From JACMLX01 sp040384325 (GTDB lineage Bacteria; Gemmatimonadota; Gemmatimonadetes; Gemmatimonadales; Gemmatimonadaceae): a DNA stretch of 64,000 nt. The DNA is taken from positions 1,116,001-1,180,000 of the forward strand of contig JAZKJL010000005.1 of the NCBI GenBank assembly GCA_040384325.1, given 5' to 3'. Of the stretch, positions 17,595-25,746 are shown piece after piece. The stretch's first letter is position 1; the number at the start of each line of letters is the position of its first letter. The translations under genes and the position numbers were made by a program. Under the pieces are notes generated by a model. The model searched no databases. It saw only the letters and a list, made by a program, of their open reading frames with translations, and was not told the DNA's origin.

Positions 17595-18446
17595 TCAGGA
17601 GATGCGCGTCTCGCCGGTGGTGGGGTAGCGGATGCCCATCGGCTCGCCCATGCGCACCTTGAGGTCCGCCTTCCACTTGCGGTCGAACATGATGTAGTTC
17701 GAGCGGAACAGCATCACGACCGTCGAGCCGAGCTGGAAGCGACCCATCTCGTCGCCCTTCGCGAGACGGATCTCCTGGTCGTCATACTGCCACGAGCGCA
17801 CCGTGCCCGGACGCTCGGCGTTCACCACGCCGTGCCAGGTGGTGGCCATGCTGCCGACGATCGTGGCGCCGACGAGGATCATCACGAACGGGCCGGTGTC
17901 GGTCTCGAAGAGACAGATCACGCGCTCGTTGCGTGCGAAGAGGCCCGGCACGCTGCGGGCCGTGGCCGGGTTCACGGAGAACAGGTCGCCAGGCACGTGC
18001 GTCATGCGCAGCAGTCGCCCGTCGCACGGCATGTGGATGCGGTGGTAGTCCTTCGGGCTGAGGTAGATGGTGGCGAAGCTCCCGTCCACATAGTCCGCGG
18101 CCAGGTCGGCATCGCCGCCGAGCAGGGCGCGCACCGAATACTGGTGCCCCTTGGCCTGCAGGATCTGGTCGGCCTCGATCTCCCCGCACTGGCTGATGGC
18201 ACCGTCCACCGGACAGACCAGGTCGCCATTCGAGATCGGCCGCGCTCCCGGCTTGAGCGCCCGGGTGAAGAAATCGTTGAAGGTTTGATACTTCGCCACA
18301 TCGGGCTCGGCGGCCTCGCGCATGTTCACGCCGTACTGATCCACGAACCAGCGGATGAGTGCGGTGGTCATCGCGCCACCATGGGCCGCGGCGACGCGAC
18401 CGGCGAGGGTGGTCAGGGCCTGCTTCGGCAGCAGGTGCTGGAGCAT
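17595..18446 (-). CDS. psd: Phosphatidylserine decarboxylase
   Basis: 283 residues. It makes phosphatidylethanolamine from phosphatidylserine at the inner membrane. The self-cleavage motif LGST is at 239-242; Ser241 should become the pyruvoyl group. Other family marks are KYQTFNDFFTRALKPGARPI, VCPVDGAISQCG, LSPKDYHRIHMP and VGATIVGSM. The length fits the shorter proteobacterial type (E. coli about 320). No phosphatidylserine synthase gene is next to it. Confidence 0.93.
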   Translation of the reverse strand: MLQHLLPKQALTTLAGRVAAAHGGAMTTALIRWFVDQYGVNMREAAEPDVAKYQTFNDFFTRALKPGARPISNGDLVCPVDGAISQCGEIEADQILQAKGHQYSVRALLGGDADLAADYVDGSFATIYLSPKDYHRIHMPCDGRLLRMTHVPGDLFSVNPATARSVPGLFARNERVICLFETDTGPFVMILVGATIVGSMATTWHGVVNAERPGTVRSWQYDDQEIRLAKGDEMGRFQLGSTVVMLFRSNYIMFDRKWKADLKVRMGEPMGIRYPTTGETRIS

Positions 18447-19009
18447 TGCGGTGGGGCGGTAGCGGGGGGCGGACGCAGGCGGCGGAAACGGCCCGGACGC
18501 TCACGAATGTACCCCGTGGCCCGGGGCGGCAAGTCATGGCGCGGACCACGGTCGCCCACGCCGGCATCCACATCGATGCAGCATGACGCCAGCGGCGAGA
18601 CAGTGCATGGAAATGCACGCGCGTGCTCTCGATGACGACACGGAGTGCGAGCTCGGCCGAAGCCTGGACGTGCTGCCGACAACCCCCCGGCGGACGATCA
18701 GGCGAACCCATCCATAGTGTAGGCTGGGCGCTACAGATGAGTGCGGTATTCGTACAACGGCCGCTGACATCTCGACCGCCTCTCAATAGCGAATTTCTCT
18801 AACTGCTTGCGCCACAACGACATACGAATTGTCGGTTTTGGCATCTCAATTGCTCGGTCCGCCAGCACGAGGGTGACGGCAGGACACTGAGGGATGCGGA
18901 GCCATGGACGACCATGGCGAGGCGTGCCGACCGGGTCCCGCCGACCAGCCTCGAACGACATGTTCGGCCGGCCGTTCGCCGGCGCCTACACGCTGGACTG
19001 GAGCAACGC
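18447..19009. other. Long intergenic region with one small inverted repeat
   Basis: 563 bases between divergent psd and the small lipoprotein gene. No convincing gene is present. Bases 18760-18860 are more AT-rich than the surroundings and hold CGACA (18818-18822) and TGTCG (18830-18834), a perfect five-base inverted repeat with a seven-base gap, a possible operator or promoter area for the 19010-20496 unit. I could not fix a -10/-35 pair. Confidence 0.4.
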
Positions 19010-19408
19010 ATGAAGACAGGCACGGTACTTCGCCTCGTGGCACTGGCCGGCCTCGCCGCCTGCGCCGACGACACGACGGCGCCGCAGTCGAAGGAGGCGA
19101 GCGCGGTCTCGCCGCAGGTGGCCGTGAATCTCAATGTCGCGGCAGGCGGGTCGCTCGATTTCTCGGCGGATCTGGAAACCATCCGCGATGCCGTTCTGCC
19201 GGGGTTCGACGTGCCGAGCGCGGCGGACTCCCTCCGAGTGCGGTTGGTCTCGCTGACCGACGCGCTCGCGGCAGGAGATCGCACAGCGGCAGCCGCCACA
19301 CTCGCCAAGGCACGAAGCGGCCTGACGTCCGACGTCAGCAACGCCACCGATCTCGGCTACATCGAGATGGTGTTCGCGAACATCGACGCTGCGCTGGCCC
19401 GCCAGTGA
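19010..19408 (+). CDS. Small lipoprotein preceding the collagen-like gene
   Basis: 132 residues. MKTGTVLRLVALAGLAACADD is a clear lipoprotein signal with LAAC lipobox (Cys about 18). The mature part is helical: LETIRDAVLPGFDVPSAADS then alternating Ala-rich helices (RTAAAATLAKARSGL) and IEMVFANIDAAL. No enzyme motif. GGAG lies six bases before the ATG. It is 44 bases ahead of the collagen-like gene in the same direction, so the two probably share a transcript; a helper or surface-anchoring role is possible but not shown. Confidence 0.65.
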   Translation: MKTGTVLRLVALAGLAACADDTTAPQSKEASAVSPQVAVNLNVAAGGSLDFSADLETIRDAVLPGFDVPSAADSLRVRLVSLTDALAAGDRTAAAATLAKARSGLTSDVSNATDLGYIEMVFANIDAALARQ

Positions 19409-19452
19409 TCCGACCACAGCCGACACTCACACCTACAGGAACTCCCCTCGTG

Positions 19453-20496
19453 ATGCACACGACCACTTCGCGCACGCCGCGCCTTCGTTTCGCCACGCTC
19501 GCGACCGCCGGTGTGGTGGCGGCATTGTTCACCCCGCTGATCGCCTCGGCCCAGGAAATTCCGCCGACGGGGCTGATCTATGCGTGCTATGTGCACGGCA
19601 ATAATCCTCAGAGCACGGGAAGCGGAAACCTTTTCCTCCGCGCAGCAACGGCAGTCACGCCGAACAACGTGCCCACGATTTGCGGCAACAATCAGGCGCC
19701 GATCGTCTGGAACGCCACTGGCGTGAAGGGTGACAAGGGCGATACCGGTGCGCAGGGTCCGCAGGGTGCTACCGGCGCCACGGGTGCGACAGGCGCCACC
19801 GGTGCGACGGGAGCAACCGGCGCCACTGGTGCGACGGGCGCCGTCGGCCCGCAGGGTCCGCAGGGCGAGATCGGCCCCCAGGGCATTCAGGGCCTGAAGG
19901 GCGATCAGGGCGTCCAAGGCATTCAGGGACTGACCGGCGCCACCGGACCGCAGGGTCCGCAGGGAATTCAGGGCGAGACCGGTGCGACTGGCGCGACGGG
20001 GCCGAAGGGCGAGACGGGTGCCACCGGCGCGACAGGCGCAACCGGTCCGCAGGGTGAGACGGGCGCGAAGGGCGACCAGGGTATCCAGGGAGTTCAGGGC
20101 ATCCCTGGCGACAAGGGTGAGACGGGCGCGACGGGCGCGACGGGTGCGACGGGAGCCACAGGTGCGACTGGCGCGACGGGTCCGCAGGGTCCGCAGGGCA
20201 TCCAAGGCATCACAGGTGCCTCCGGCATGTCCGGCTACCTGCGCGTCGAAAGCGCGGAAGCCGTCGTCGCGACGGGCACGAGCCGCAACATGATCGCGTA
20301 CTGCCCAGGCGGTAAGCTGGCGATCGGCGGTGGCTACATGAACACCGACACCAAGGGTGTCAGCAACACCGTCCTCGCCTCGTACCCCTCCGAGAACGGC
20401 ACCAACTGGACCGTCGTCATTCACGCACCCAGCAACAGCACCAACTTCGCGGTCAAGGCCTACGCCGTCTGCGTGACCGTCGCAGCCGCTCCGTAA
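19453..20496 (+). CDS. Secreted collagen-like (Gly-X-Y) repeat protein
   Basis: 347 residues in three parts: a signal peptide ending LIASAQ; an N-terminal globular part (about 36-88) with two Cys (C45 and C78); about 57 uninterrupted Gly-X-Y triplets at about 90-261, rich in GAT and GPQ/GIQ triplets with GDKGE-type charged blocks; and a C-terminal beta-rich domain with two Cys (IAYCPGGKLAIGGGY and AYAVCVTVAAAP), probably a trimerisation or binding head. Bacterial collagens form trimers without hydroxyproline. AGGA lies 9 bases before a GTG at 19450 and 12 before the ATG; either may be used. Confidence 0.85.
   Translation: MHTTTSRTPRLRFATLATAGVVAALFTPLIASAQEIPPTGLIYACYVHGNNPQSTGSGNLFLRAATAVTPNNVPTICGNNQAPIVWNATGVKGDKGDTGAQGPQGATGATGATGATGATGATGATGATGAVGPQGPQGEIGPQGIQGLKGDQGVQGIQGLTGATGPQGPQGIQGETGATGATGPKGETGATGATGATGPQGETGAKGDQGIQGVQGIPGDKGETGATGATGATGATGATGATGPQGPQGIQGITGASGMSGYLRVESAEAVVATGTSRNMIAYCPGGKLAIGGGYMNTDTKGVSNTVLASYPSENGTNWTVVIHAPSNSTNFAVKAYAVCVTVAAAP
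19720..20235 (+). repeat. Gly-X-Y coding repeat tract
   Basis: An in-frame nine-base periodic tract (GGNNNNNNN) coding for the collagen-like triplets. Runs of GGTGCGACGGGAGCC-type units are near-identical and so prone to slippage and length change. The periodicity also opens a long antisense frame (19357-20598, minus) that is a by-product, not a gene. Confidence 0.85.
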
Positions 20497-20579
20497 CGCA
20501 CCACGTCGCGGGTCCGGTCCCGGAAGGCCGGGCCCACGACGGCAGTCCGACAACGCAGCCAACAGCAGCCAGACACACC

Positions 20580-20617
20580 ACCGCCCGGTTCGCGCCACAG
20601 CGCCAGAACCGGGCGGT
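20580..20617. terminator. Perfect 12-bp hairpin between convergent genes
   Basis: ACCGCCCGGTTC (20580-20591) and GAACCGGGCGGT (20606-20617) are perfect reverse complements around a 14-base loop. It sits midway between the ends of the collagen-like gene and the purine permease gene, as expected for a two-way terminator. There is no U-tract on either side. Confidence 0.65.
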
Positions 20618-20631
20618 CGTGCGTTCGGACG

Positions 20632-21933
20632 TCAGCGATACGGATACACGAGATAGAACACCAGCGACATCGCCGACAGCACCCACAGCTGCGGCGGCAC
20701 CTCGCGCACTCGGCCCGTGATCAATTTCAGCACCGGGTAGATGAGCAACTCGGCCGTCAGCCCCACGCCGACGTTGAACGTGAAGCTGATCAGCACGATC
20801 GTGAGGAAGGCAGGGATCAGCTCCGTGTAGTCGCTGAAGTCGAGCTGCGCGACCGGCGCCAGCATCAGGATCCCGATCGCCACCAGCGCGATGCCGTAGG
20901 CATGCGGCGGGATGGCGGTGAACAGCGGCGCCAGGAAGAGCGAGAGCAGGAACAGCACGGCCACCACCAGCGCCGTGAAGCCGGTGCGCCCACCCTCCTC
21001 GATCCCGGCCGCCGACTCGACGTACGCGCCACTGGTGGTGGTGCCGACGAACGGCGCGACCAGATTCGCCAGCGCGTCGGCCAGCATCGGCTTCTCGATG
21101 TCGGGCAGGTTGCCCTGCGCGTCGAGGAAGCCGGCGCGCGACGACAACCCGATCAGCGTGCCGATGGTATCCACGAACGCCATCACGAAGATGATCACCA
21201 CGATCGGCAGCCCCTTCACCGTCAACGCACCGGCGATGTCGAGCTGCCCGAGGATCGGGGCGAGGCTGGGTGGCAGGCTGACGAACGCGGTGGGCAGCGG
21301 GGTCACGCCGAGCACGAACGACAGCACCGTGGTGACGAGGATGCCGGTGATCAGTGCACCGTGCACCCGCTTCACCAGCAGCCACGCAGTGACGAGGAAG
21401 CCGAGGATGGCCAGCAGCGTGCCGGGGCTGGTGATGCGACCCAGCGTCACCGGCGCACCCGGCACACCGAGCGCCACGACGCCGATGGTGTTGAGGCCGA
21501 TGAACGTGAGGAACAGGCCGATGCCGACCGCGAAGCTGTGCTTGAGTGACAGCGGAATCGCATTCGCCAGCCAGCTGCGCACGCGGAAGACCGTGAGCAC
21601 GGTGAACAGCACACCGGCGAGGAAGATCGCGCCCAGTGCCGTCTGCCACGGAAAGCCCATGCCCTTCACGACGGTGAAGGCGATGAACGCATTCTCGCCC
21701 ATGTACGGCGCGATCGCGAACGGCCGCTTCGCATACACCCCCATCACCAGCGTGCCGAACACCGCCGAGATGATGGTGGCGGTGATCGACGCCGCCTTCG
21801 GGATCCCGGCCGCCTCGAGGATCGCCGGATTCACGACGATGATGTAGGCCATCGTGAGGAAGGTGGCGACACCGGCCAGTGTCTCACGGCGATAGCTGGT
21901 GCCGTTGCCGGCGAAGTCGAAGTAGCGATCCAT
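20632..21933 (-). CDS. AzgA-type (NCS2) purine base permease
   Basis: 433 residues with about 12-13 membrane helices. It begins MDRYFDFAGNGTSYRRETLAG and has TFLTMAYIIVVNP, FAIAPYMGENAF, the NCS2 signature around IIFVMAFVDTIGTLIG, and TTTSGAYVESAAGIEEGGRTG. These match AzgA/GhxP/PurP transporters for adenine, guanine and hypoxanthine with proton symport. It lies 33 bases after the exported nucleosidase gene in the same direction, so cleavage of nucleosides outside the inner membrane and uptake of the base are probably linked. Confidence 0.88.
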   Translation of the reverse strand: MDRYFDFAGNGTSYRRETLAGVATFLTMAYIIVVNPAILEAAGIPKAASITATIISAVFGTLVMGVYAKRPFAIAPYMGENAFIAFTVVKGMGFPWQTALGAIFLAGVLFTVLTVFRVRSWLANAIPLSLKHSFAVGIGLFLTFIGLNTIGVVALGVPGAPVTLGRITSPGTLLAILGFLVTAWLLVKRVHGALITGILVTTVLSFVLGVTPLPTAFVSLPPSLAPILGQLDIAGALTVKGLPIVVIIFVMAFVDTIGTLIGLSSRAGFLDAQGNLPDIEKPMLADALANLVAPFVGTTTSGAYVESAAGIEEGGRTGFTALVVAVLFLLSLFLAPLFTAIPPHAYGIALVAIGILMLAPVAQLDFSDYTELIPAFLTIVLISFTFNVGVGLTAELLIYPVLKLITGRVREVPPQLWVLSAMSLVFYLVYPYR

Positions 21934-21966
21934 CTGGTGGTGGCGACGTGAGGTGATGCGCGCGCG

Positions 21967-22926
21967 TCAGCGGCGCGGCAGCGCGGTGAGGTAGGCGATG
22001 ACGACGGCTGCCGAGTTGTCGGCGGCGAGCTGCCCGAACACCCGCGCCTCGTTGGCCCCGGCTCCACCGCCGGCGAGGTCGGAGAGCGACCGGAACGCGA
22101 TCCACGGCACACGGTTCTGGTTCGCCACCACCGCCACCGCCGCCGTCTCCATGTCGAGCGCGTCTGCCTGGAAGGTGGTCCACGCCCATGCACGATATTC
22201 GGCGTTGTCCACGAACGTCGGCCCACTCACGCCGTTGCCACCGGCCACGATGGTGGGTTCGTGCGCGAGGCACTGGCCGCTGCCGGTGCAGCGTGACAGG
22301 CGCACCGATCGCGCGATCGCACGCGCCGTCGCCAGTGCGGCGCTGTCGACCGGAAACCAGAAGCGACGCTCGATCGCGTCCGGTGTGCCGTTCATGCCCG
22401 CGATGGGCGTCCCGCGCGGAAACATCATGCCGAAGTTCGCGAACTCCCCGCGATACGGTCCGGGATCCCAACCGGTGGGCGTCTGCCGCGCGAACACCTG
22501 CTCCTGGTAATTGCCCCACTGCGCCGGCACCGTCACGTCACCGACGTGCAGCGACGGATTGACGCCACCGGCGATCCCGGAGAACACGATCTGCCGGATC
22601 GTGAACCGGTCCAGCAGCGTCTGCGTGGTCATGGCGGCGTTCACCATGCTGACGCCACTCAGCATCAGCACCACGTCCTGTCCGGCCAGCCGCCCGAGGT
22701 AATGCGTGCGGCCATTGATCACTCGGCTCCCCGTGATCTCCGCCGCCGCGCGCAGCTTCACCCACTCGGCATCGAATGCCGAGATGACGGCGATGCGCGG
22801 TACGTCGCTGGCTGGTACACGCGTGACGCTGGCGCAGCCGCTGCTTACGGCAAGTGCGACGCCGAGCGCGGCATACCGCATGAGCCACGTCCTGGCTCGT
22901 CCGTGCAACCCCAGTACGGCTCGCAT
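21967..22926 (-). CDS. Exported nucleoside/MTA-SAH nucleosidase-like lipoprotein
   Basis: 319 residues. An N-terminal signal (LMRYAALGVALAVSSGCAS) suggests a lipoprotein (Cys about 31). The rest is a PNP/UDP-phosphorylase fold: IAVISAFDAEWVKL near 44, IVFSGIAGGVNPSLHVGDV, and DALDMETAAVAVVANQN with the conserved Met-Glu-Thr that holds ribose; IAFRSLSDLAGGG gives the catalytic Asp. This points to cleavage of nucleosides such as MTA or SAH, but in the periplasm. CGGAG is about eight bases before ATG 22926. First gene of a two-gene unit with the permease; the inverted-repeat element starts 16 bases upstream. Confidence 0.82.
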   Translation of the reverse strand: MRAVLGLHGRARTWLMRYAALGVALAVSSGCASVTRVPASDVPRIAVISAFDAEWVKLRAAAEITGSRVINGRTHYLGRLAGQDVVLMLSGVSMVNAAMTTQTLLDRFTIRQIVFSGIAGGVNPSLHVGDVTVPAQWGNYQEQVFARQTPTGWDPGPYRGEFANFGMMFPRGTPIAGMNGTPDAIERRFWFPVDSAALATARAIARSVRLSRCTGSGQCLAHEPTIVAGGNGVSGPTFVDNAEYRAWAWTTFQADALDMETAAVAVVANQNRVPWIAFRSLSDLAGGGAGANEARVFGQLAADNSAAVVIAYLTALPRR

Positions 22927-22941
22927 CGTGAACTCCGTTAC

Positions 22942-23206
22942 GAAAAAGTGTTCACGCGGGGGGCGCGGGGGACGCGGGGGGCTCCGAGAACCGTGGAAGA
23001 CTTAACGCGGATGCGGACAAACTTGAAACGGTAGCGCAAGCAACGCTGCGGAGAGTTCGACGCGATTGCGTTGTTGGACCACATCGCACTGCTGCTGGTC
23101 GTGAATAGATCAAACACATTCCTTGTCCTCTACGCTCCAGTGCACGATCTCGCGGGCGCCGCAGAGCCCCCCGCGTTCCCCGCGGCCCCCGCGTGAACAC
23201 TTTTTC
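22942..23206. repeat. Inverted-repeat-bounded element A
   Basis: The left arm starts GAAAAAGTGTTCACGCGGGG at 22942 and runs to about 22986; the right arm (23165-23206) is its reverse complement over 42 bases with two mismatches. Each arm holds nine-base units (ACGCGGGGG, GCGCGGGGG, ACGCGGGGG). The core of about 180 bases has no gene and is unlike the core of element B (47581-47892), while the left arms of A and B are identical over 44 bases. It fills the gap between the GntR/LacI gene end (31 bases away) and the nucleosidase start. No target-site duplication is obvious. It could be a MITE-like or REP-doublet element. Confidence 0.8.
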
Positions 23207-23236
23207 TAGTGTGTACCAACGCAAACCATTCGCGTC

Positions 23237-24382
23237 TCAACTGACGGACGCACCGCACGAATCACGGACGATGAGTTCGCAGCGGAGACGGATGTCGTGC
23301 GCCGGCAGTTCGCGGTGGGCGACGCGGGTGAGCATCATGGAGAGCGCCACCTCACCGAGTTGCCGCGTGGGCTGGCGATAGGTGGTGAGCGGCACCGGCA
23401 GCAGCGAGGCGTATTCCACGTCGTCGATGCCGACCAGCCGCACGTCGGACGGGATGCGCACGCCGACGCGCAGCAGGGTGTGCATCAGGCGGCCGGCGGT
23501 GCGGTCGTTGGCGCAGACGATGCCGTCCGGCGCGTGGGTGCGCAGCATGGCGCGCACGGCGTTCTTGTTGCCCGGGTCGAGGCGCACCGCGTCCACCGGC
23601 TCGAACGGCTCGCGCATGGCGCGCCGGTAGCCCGACTCGCGCGCATCCACGGTGGGCGAGTTGCTCGACTGGCGCACGAAGATCACGCGCTTCGCGCCGT
23701 GGGCCAGCAGGTGTCCGGTCATGACGTAGCCGGCGCGGCGATTGTCGATGCCGACCAGGTCGTGCATGCCGGGATCGGGGTAGGGCGTGACCGGGCGGTC
23801 GAGCAGCACCACCGGAATGCCGGCGTCGTCGAGCGCGTCGAGGATGCGGTGGTTCACGTCGCCGGCGACGGGCGACATGCTGACCGGGGCGAAGAACACC
23901 CCGTCCACCCGGCGCTCGATGTACTGCCGGCAGAGCTGCCAGGCGCGTTCGCCGCGTGCATCGGGATCGTCGGGGGCCAGGTCGCCGGGGGCACTGCCCC
24001 AGATCAGCGCGTTGTCACGCGCGAGCGGTGAGCCCATCATGCCGCGCCAGATCGATTCGTAGACGTCGGTCTCGCCGAGGTCGGCGATCAGCAGGCCGAA
24101 GGAACGTCCGGCGCCCGGGGCACTGCGGCTGACGAAGCTGCCGGAGCCGGCTCGGCGGCTGATGACGCCCGCCGCCTGCAGGTCGCGCAGTGCACGACCG
24201 ATGGTGATGCGGGAATGGCCGAAGCGATCCACCAGCAGTGATTCGCTGGGCAGTCGCTCGCCTTCCTTCCAGCGGCCGCTCTCGATCTCGCGCAGGAGCG
24301 TGCCGAAGACTTCCTGGTGCTTGGGCGTGGTGGGACGGGGGCGTGACACGGGATCGGCGAGTGGCGATGAGGTCCCGGCCAA
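23237..24382 (-). CDS. GntR-type DNA-binding, LacI-type sensor transcription regulator
   Basis: 381 residues. N-terminal winged helix: EVFGTLLREIESGRWKEGER, LPSESLLVDRFGHSRITIGR, then SRRAGSGSFVSRS (about 20-86). From about 92 a periplasmic-binding-protein sensor domain follows: SFGLLIADLGETDVY, RRVDGVFFAPVSMSP, GIPVVLLDRPVTP, GIVCANDRTA and VRLVGIDDVEYASLLPVPLT. This GntR/LacI hybrid (AraR-like) usually senses a sugar. The target is not shown; candidate sites lie at 24873-24884 and 24995-25006. A strong hairpin separates it from the gene upstream. Confidence 0.88.
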   Translation of the reverse strand: MAGTSSPLADPVSRPRPTTPKHQEVFGTLLREIESGRWKEGERLPSESLLVDRFGHSRITIGRALRDLQAAGVISRRAGSGSFVSRSAPGAGRSFGLLIADLGETDVYESIWRGMMGSPLARDNALIWGSAPGDLAPDDPDARGERAWQLCRQYIERRVDGVFFAPVSMSPVAGDVNHRILDALDDAGIPVVLLDRPVTPYPDPGMHDLVGIDNRRAGYVMTGHLLAHGAKRVIFVRQSSNSPTVDARESGYRRAMREPFEPVDAVRLDPGNKNAVRAMLRTHAPDGIVCANDRTAGRLMHTLLRVGVRIPSDVRLVGIDDVEYASLLPVPLTTYRQPTRQLGEVALSMMLTRVAHRELPAHDIRLRCELIVRDSCGASVS

Positions 24383-24391
24383 GCTAGCTCG

Positions 24392-24440
24392 CGATGCTTC
24401 CGCGCTGAATCCGCGGGTGGGATTCAGCGCGAAGGCATCG
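24392..24440 (-). terminator. Strong 21-bp hairpin after gene 24446-24844
   Basis: The arms 24392-24412 and 24420-24440 are reverse complements at 19 of 21 positions (CGATGC and GCGCTGAATCC blocks perfect), with a seven-base loop. It begins six bases after the stop of the leftward gene 24446-24844 and lies before the start of the regulator gene. No U-tract follows. Confidence 0.6.
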
Positions 24441-24445
24441 GGTAC

Positions 24446-24844
24446 TCAGAACGCACGGCCGCGGAGCTTGCCTTCAGCCTTGCCGAGGGTCCAGGTACCG
24501 GTCGCGAGGCGGGTGGTGCCGCCTTCGTTCTGCTTGTCGAGCACGAGCGTCAGCAGGCCATCCGGCGTCTCGCCCTGGAGCACGAGGTTGTGGTCGATGA
24601 TGGTCACCAGCATCGGGATCGAGCGGACGGTCCCGGCGACGTCGACATGGGCCACGATCGCGCCGACGGAATCGGCGATGGTCACCGAGCGCGGGAACGA
24701 TGCGATCGACGGCGTGTTGCGGAAGTCGTAGGTGGCGACGACGCGGGCGGCGCCGGCGGGCATGGCGCTGGTGCGCTGTGCGGCGAGTGGTGCGGCGAAG
24801 GTCACTGACGCGGCTGCGGTCAGGGCGAGCAGGGTGGTACGCAT
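24446..24844 (-). CDS. Small exported hypothetical protein
   Basis: 132 residues. MRTTLLALTAAASVTFAAPLAAQ is a clear signal peptide. The mature part is beta-rich: ARVVATYDFRNT, AIVAHVDVAGTVRSIPMLV, NLVLQGETPDGLLTLVLD, ending TWTLGKAEGKLRGRAF. It looks like a small barrel or lipocalin-like fold, with no catalytic motif. GGGAG precedes ATG 24844 by six bases, so the frame upstream is not used. Confidence 0.6.
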   Translation of the reverse strand: MRTTLLALTAAASVTFAAPLAAQRTSAMPAGAARVVATYDFRNTPSIASFPRSVTIADSVGAIVAHVDVAGTVRSIPMLVTIIDHNLVLQGETPDGLLTLVLDKQNEGGTTRLATGTWTLGKAEGKLRGRAF

Positions 24845-25269
24845 GGCAATCTCCCGGTTGTTGTGGTCCAACTTGTTATAGCAGATTATCGTGCAGGTTT
24901 TCCGTTCCTGCAATGTATACACGATCCCGGAACCGAAAAGCAACAGGCGTCCGTCGCAGATACAACACGAACTGGTAACCAGATGCGCTTTGATCTGTTA
25001 TGACAGGTTCATGAGCGCGACCCCGCCGCAGAGGGCGGAGGGCGCGCGCGAACGGCGGAACGGACACGCCAGCAGGGCGGATGTCGCATGCTCGGTCGGG
25101 TCGGAAAAGCCAGCCGCCTGGTCGGTCGCCGTTGCCGGCGGACTGTGCGTCAGGAGCGGCAGTCAGGCATCCGCGCTCCCACCCTGTCAGGCGAAACCGC
25201 GGGCACTTTCCTTTCACGCGAGGCCGATCACGCCCGGCCCACTCGACCCGCAGGCCAGGAGGCCCGGCC
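24845..25269. other. Divergent control region with paired operator-like sites
   Basis: This 425-base gap is AT-richer than average near 24870-25010. TTGTTATAGCAG (24873-24884) and CTGTTATGACAG (24995-25006) are two near-palindromic copies of one 12-base pattern. TGCAGG and CCTGCA (24892-24912) form another inverted repeat. On the minus strand TTGCTT, 18 bases, TATACA (about 24916-24945) is a plausible promoter for the gene 24446-24844. Downstream of 25010 I see nothing firm until the DUF2277 gene. Confidence 0.4.
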
Positions 25270-25545
25270 ATGTGCCGCAACATCCGCACGCTGTTCAACT
25301 TCGATCCGCCCGCCACCGAGGCCGAACTGCATGAGGCGTCGGTGCAATTCGTCCGCAAGCTGAGCGGATTCACCGTGCCGTCGCAGGCGAATGCCCCGGC
25401 CTTCGATCGCGCCGTCGCCGAGGTCACCGACGCGGCGCGTCGGCTGATGGCCTCACTGGTCACCACCGCCGAGCCGAAAAACCGCGCGGTGGAAGCGGCC
25501 AAGGCGCGCGAACGCAGTGCTCGGCGGTTCGGCCGAGAGGAATGA
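25270..25545 (+). CDS. DUF2277 family protein
   Basis: 91 residues matching DUF2277 end to end: MCRNIRTLFNFDPPATEAEL, FVRKLSGFTVPSQAN, VTDAARRLMASLVTTAEPK and a C-terminal AKARERSARRFG. Function unknown for the family; it is small, basic at the end and soluble. GGAGG lies eight to nine bases before ATG 25270, so the longer frames upstream are rejected. Confidence 0.9.
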   Translation: MCRNIRTLFNFDPPATEAELHEASVQFVRKLSGFTVPSQANAPAFDRAVAEVTDAARRLMASLVTTAEPKNRAVEAAKARERSARRFGREE

Positions 25546-25649
25546 CCGACGCGCCAGCGTGTAGGCGGAACTCCGAGCGCAATAGACCGTAAGGCTGACA
25601 TTCCACCAGCTGAGTGCGGTGGTCCGGAAAGTGCGTCGAGCCTGCTTAC

Positions 25650-25700
25650 CCTCGGTCCGGGGGGGCAAGCCGTACGCCCTCTCCACCGAGGTTTCGTTTT
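25650..25700 (+). terminator. Intrinsic terminator (or leader attenuator) with T-rich tail
   Basis: CCTCGGT (25650-25656) pairs with ACCGAGG (25685-25691); inside, a run of seven G pairs with GCCCTCTCC including G-U pairs. The 3' side continues TTTCGTTTT (25692-25700). It lies 105 bases after the DUF2277 gene and 46 bases before the metzincin gene, so it could end the first or attenuate the second. Confidence 0.55.
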
Positions 25701-25746
25701 AGGTGTGACTGGTGAATGGTAGAGCTCGTCTTGGGCCGAAGGTGTC

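Noticed and set aside
19750..20215. Regular repeats that could suggest a CRISPR array
   Set aside because: The repeats are nine-base, in frame and encode Gly-X-Y triplets; there are no spacers and no cas genes.
19357..20598. 413-codon antisense open frame across the collagen-like gene
   Set aside because: It mirrors the nine-base coding repeat; the opposite strand has the signal peptide, ribosome site and domain logic.
22942..23206. Insertion sequence carrying a transposase
   Set aside because: The core between the arms is about 180 bases with no coding frame of note.
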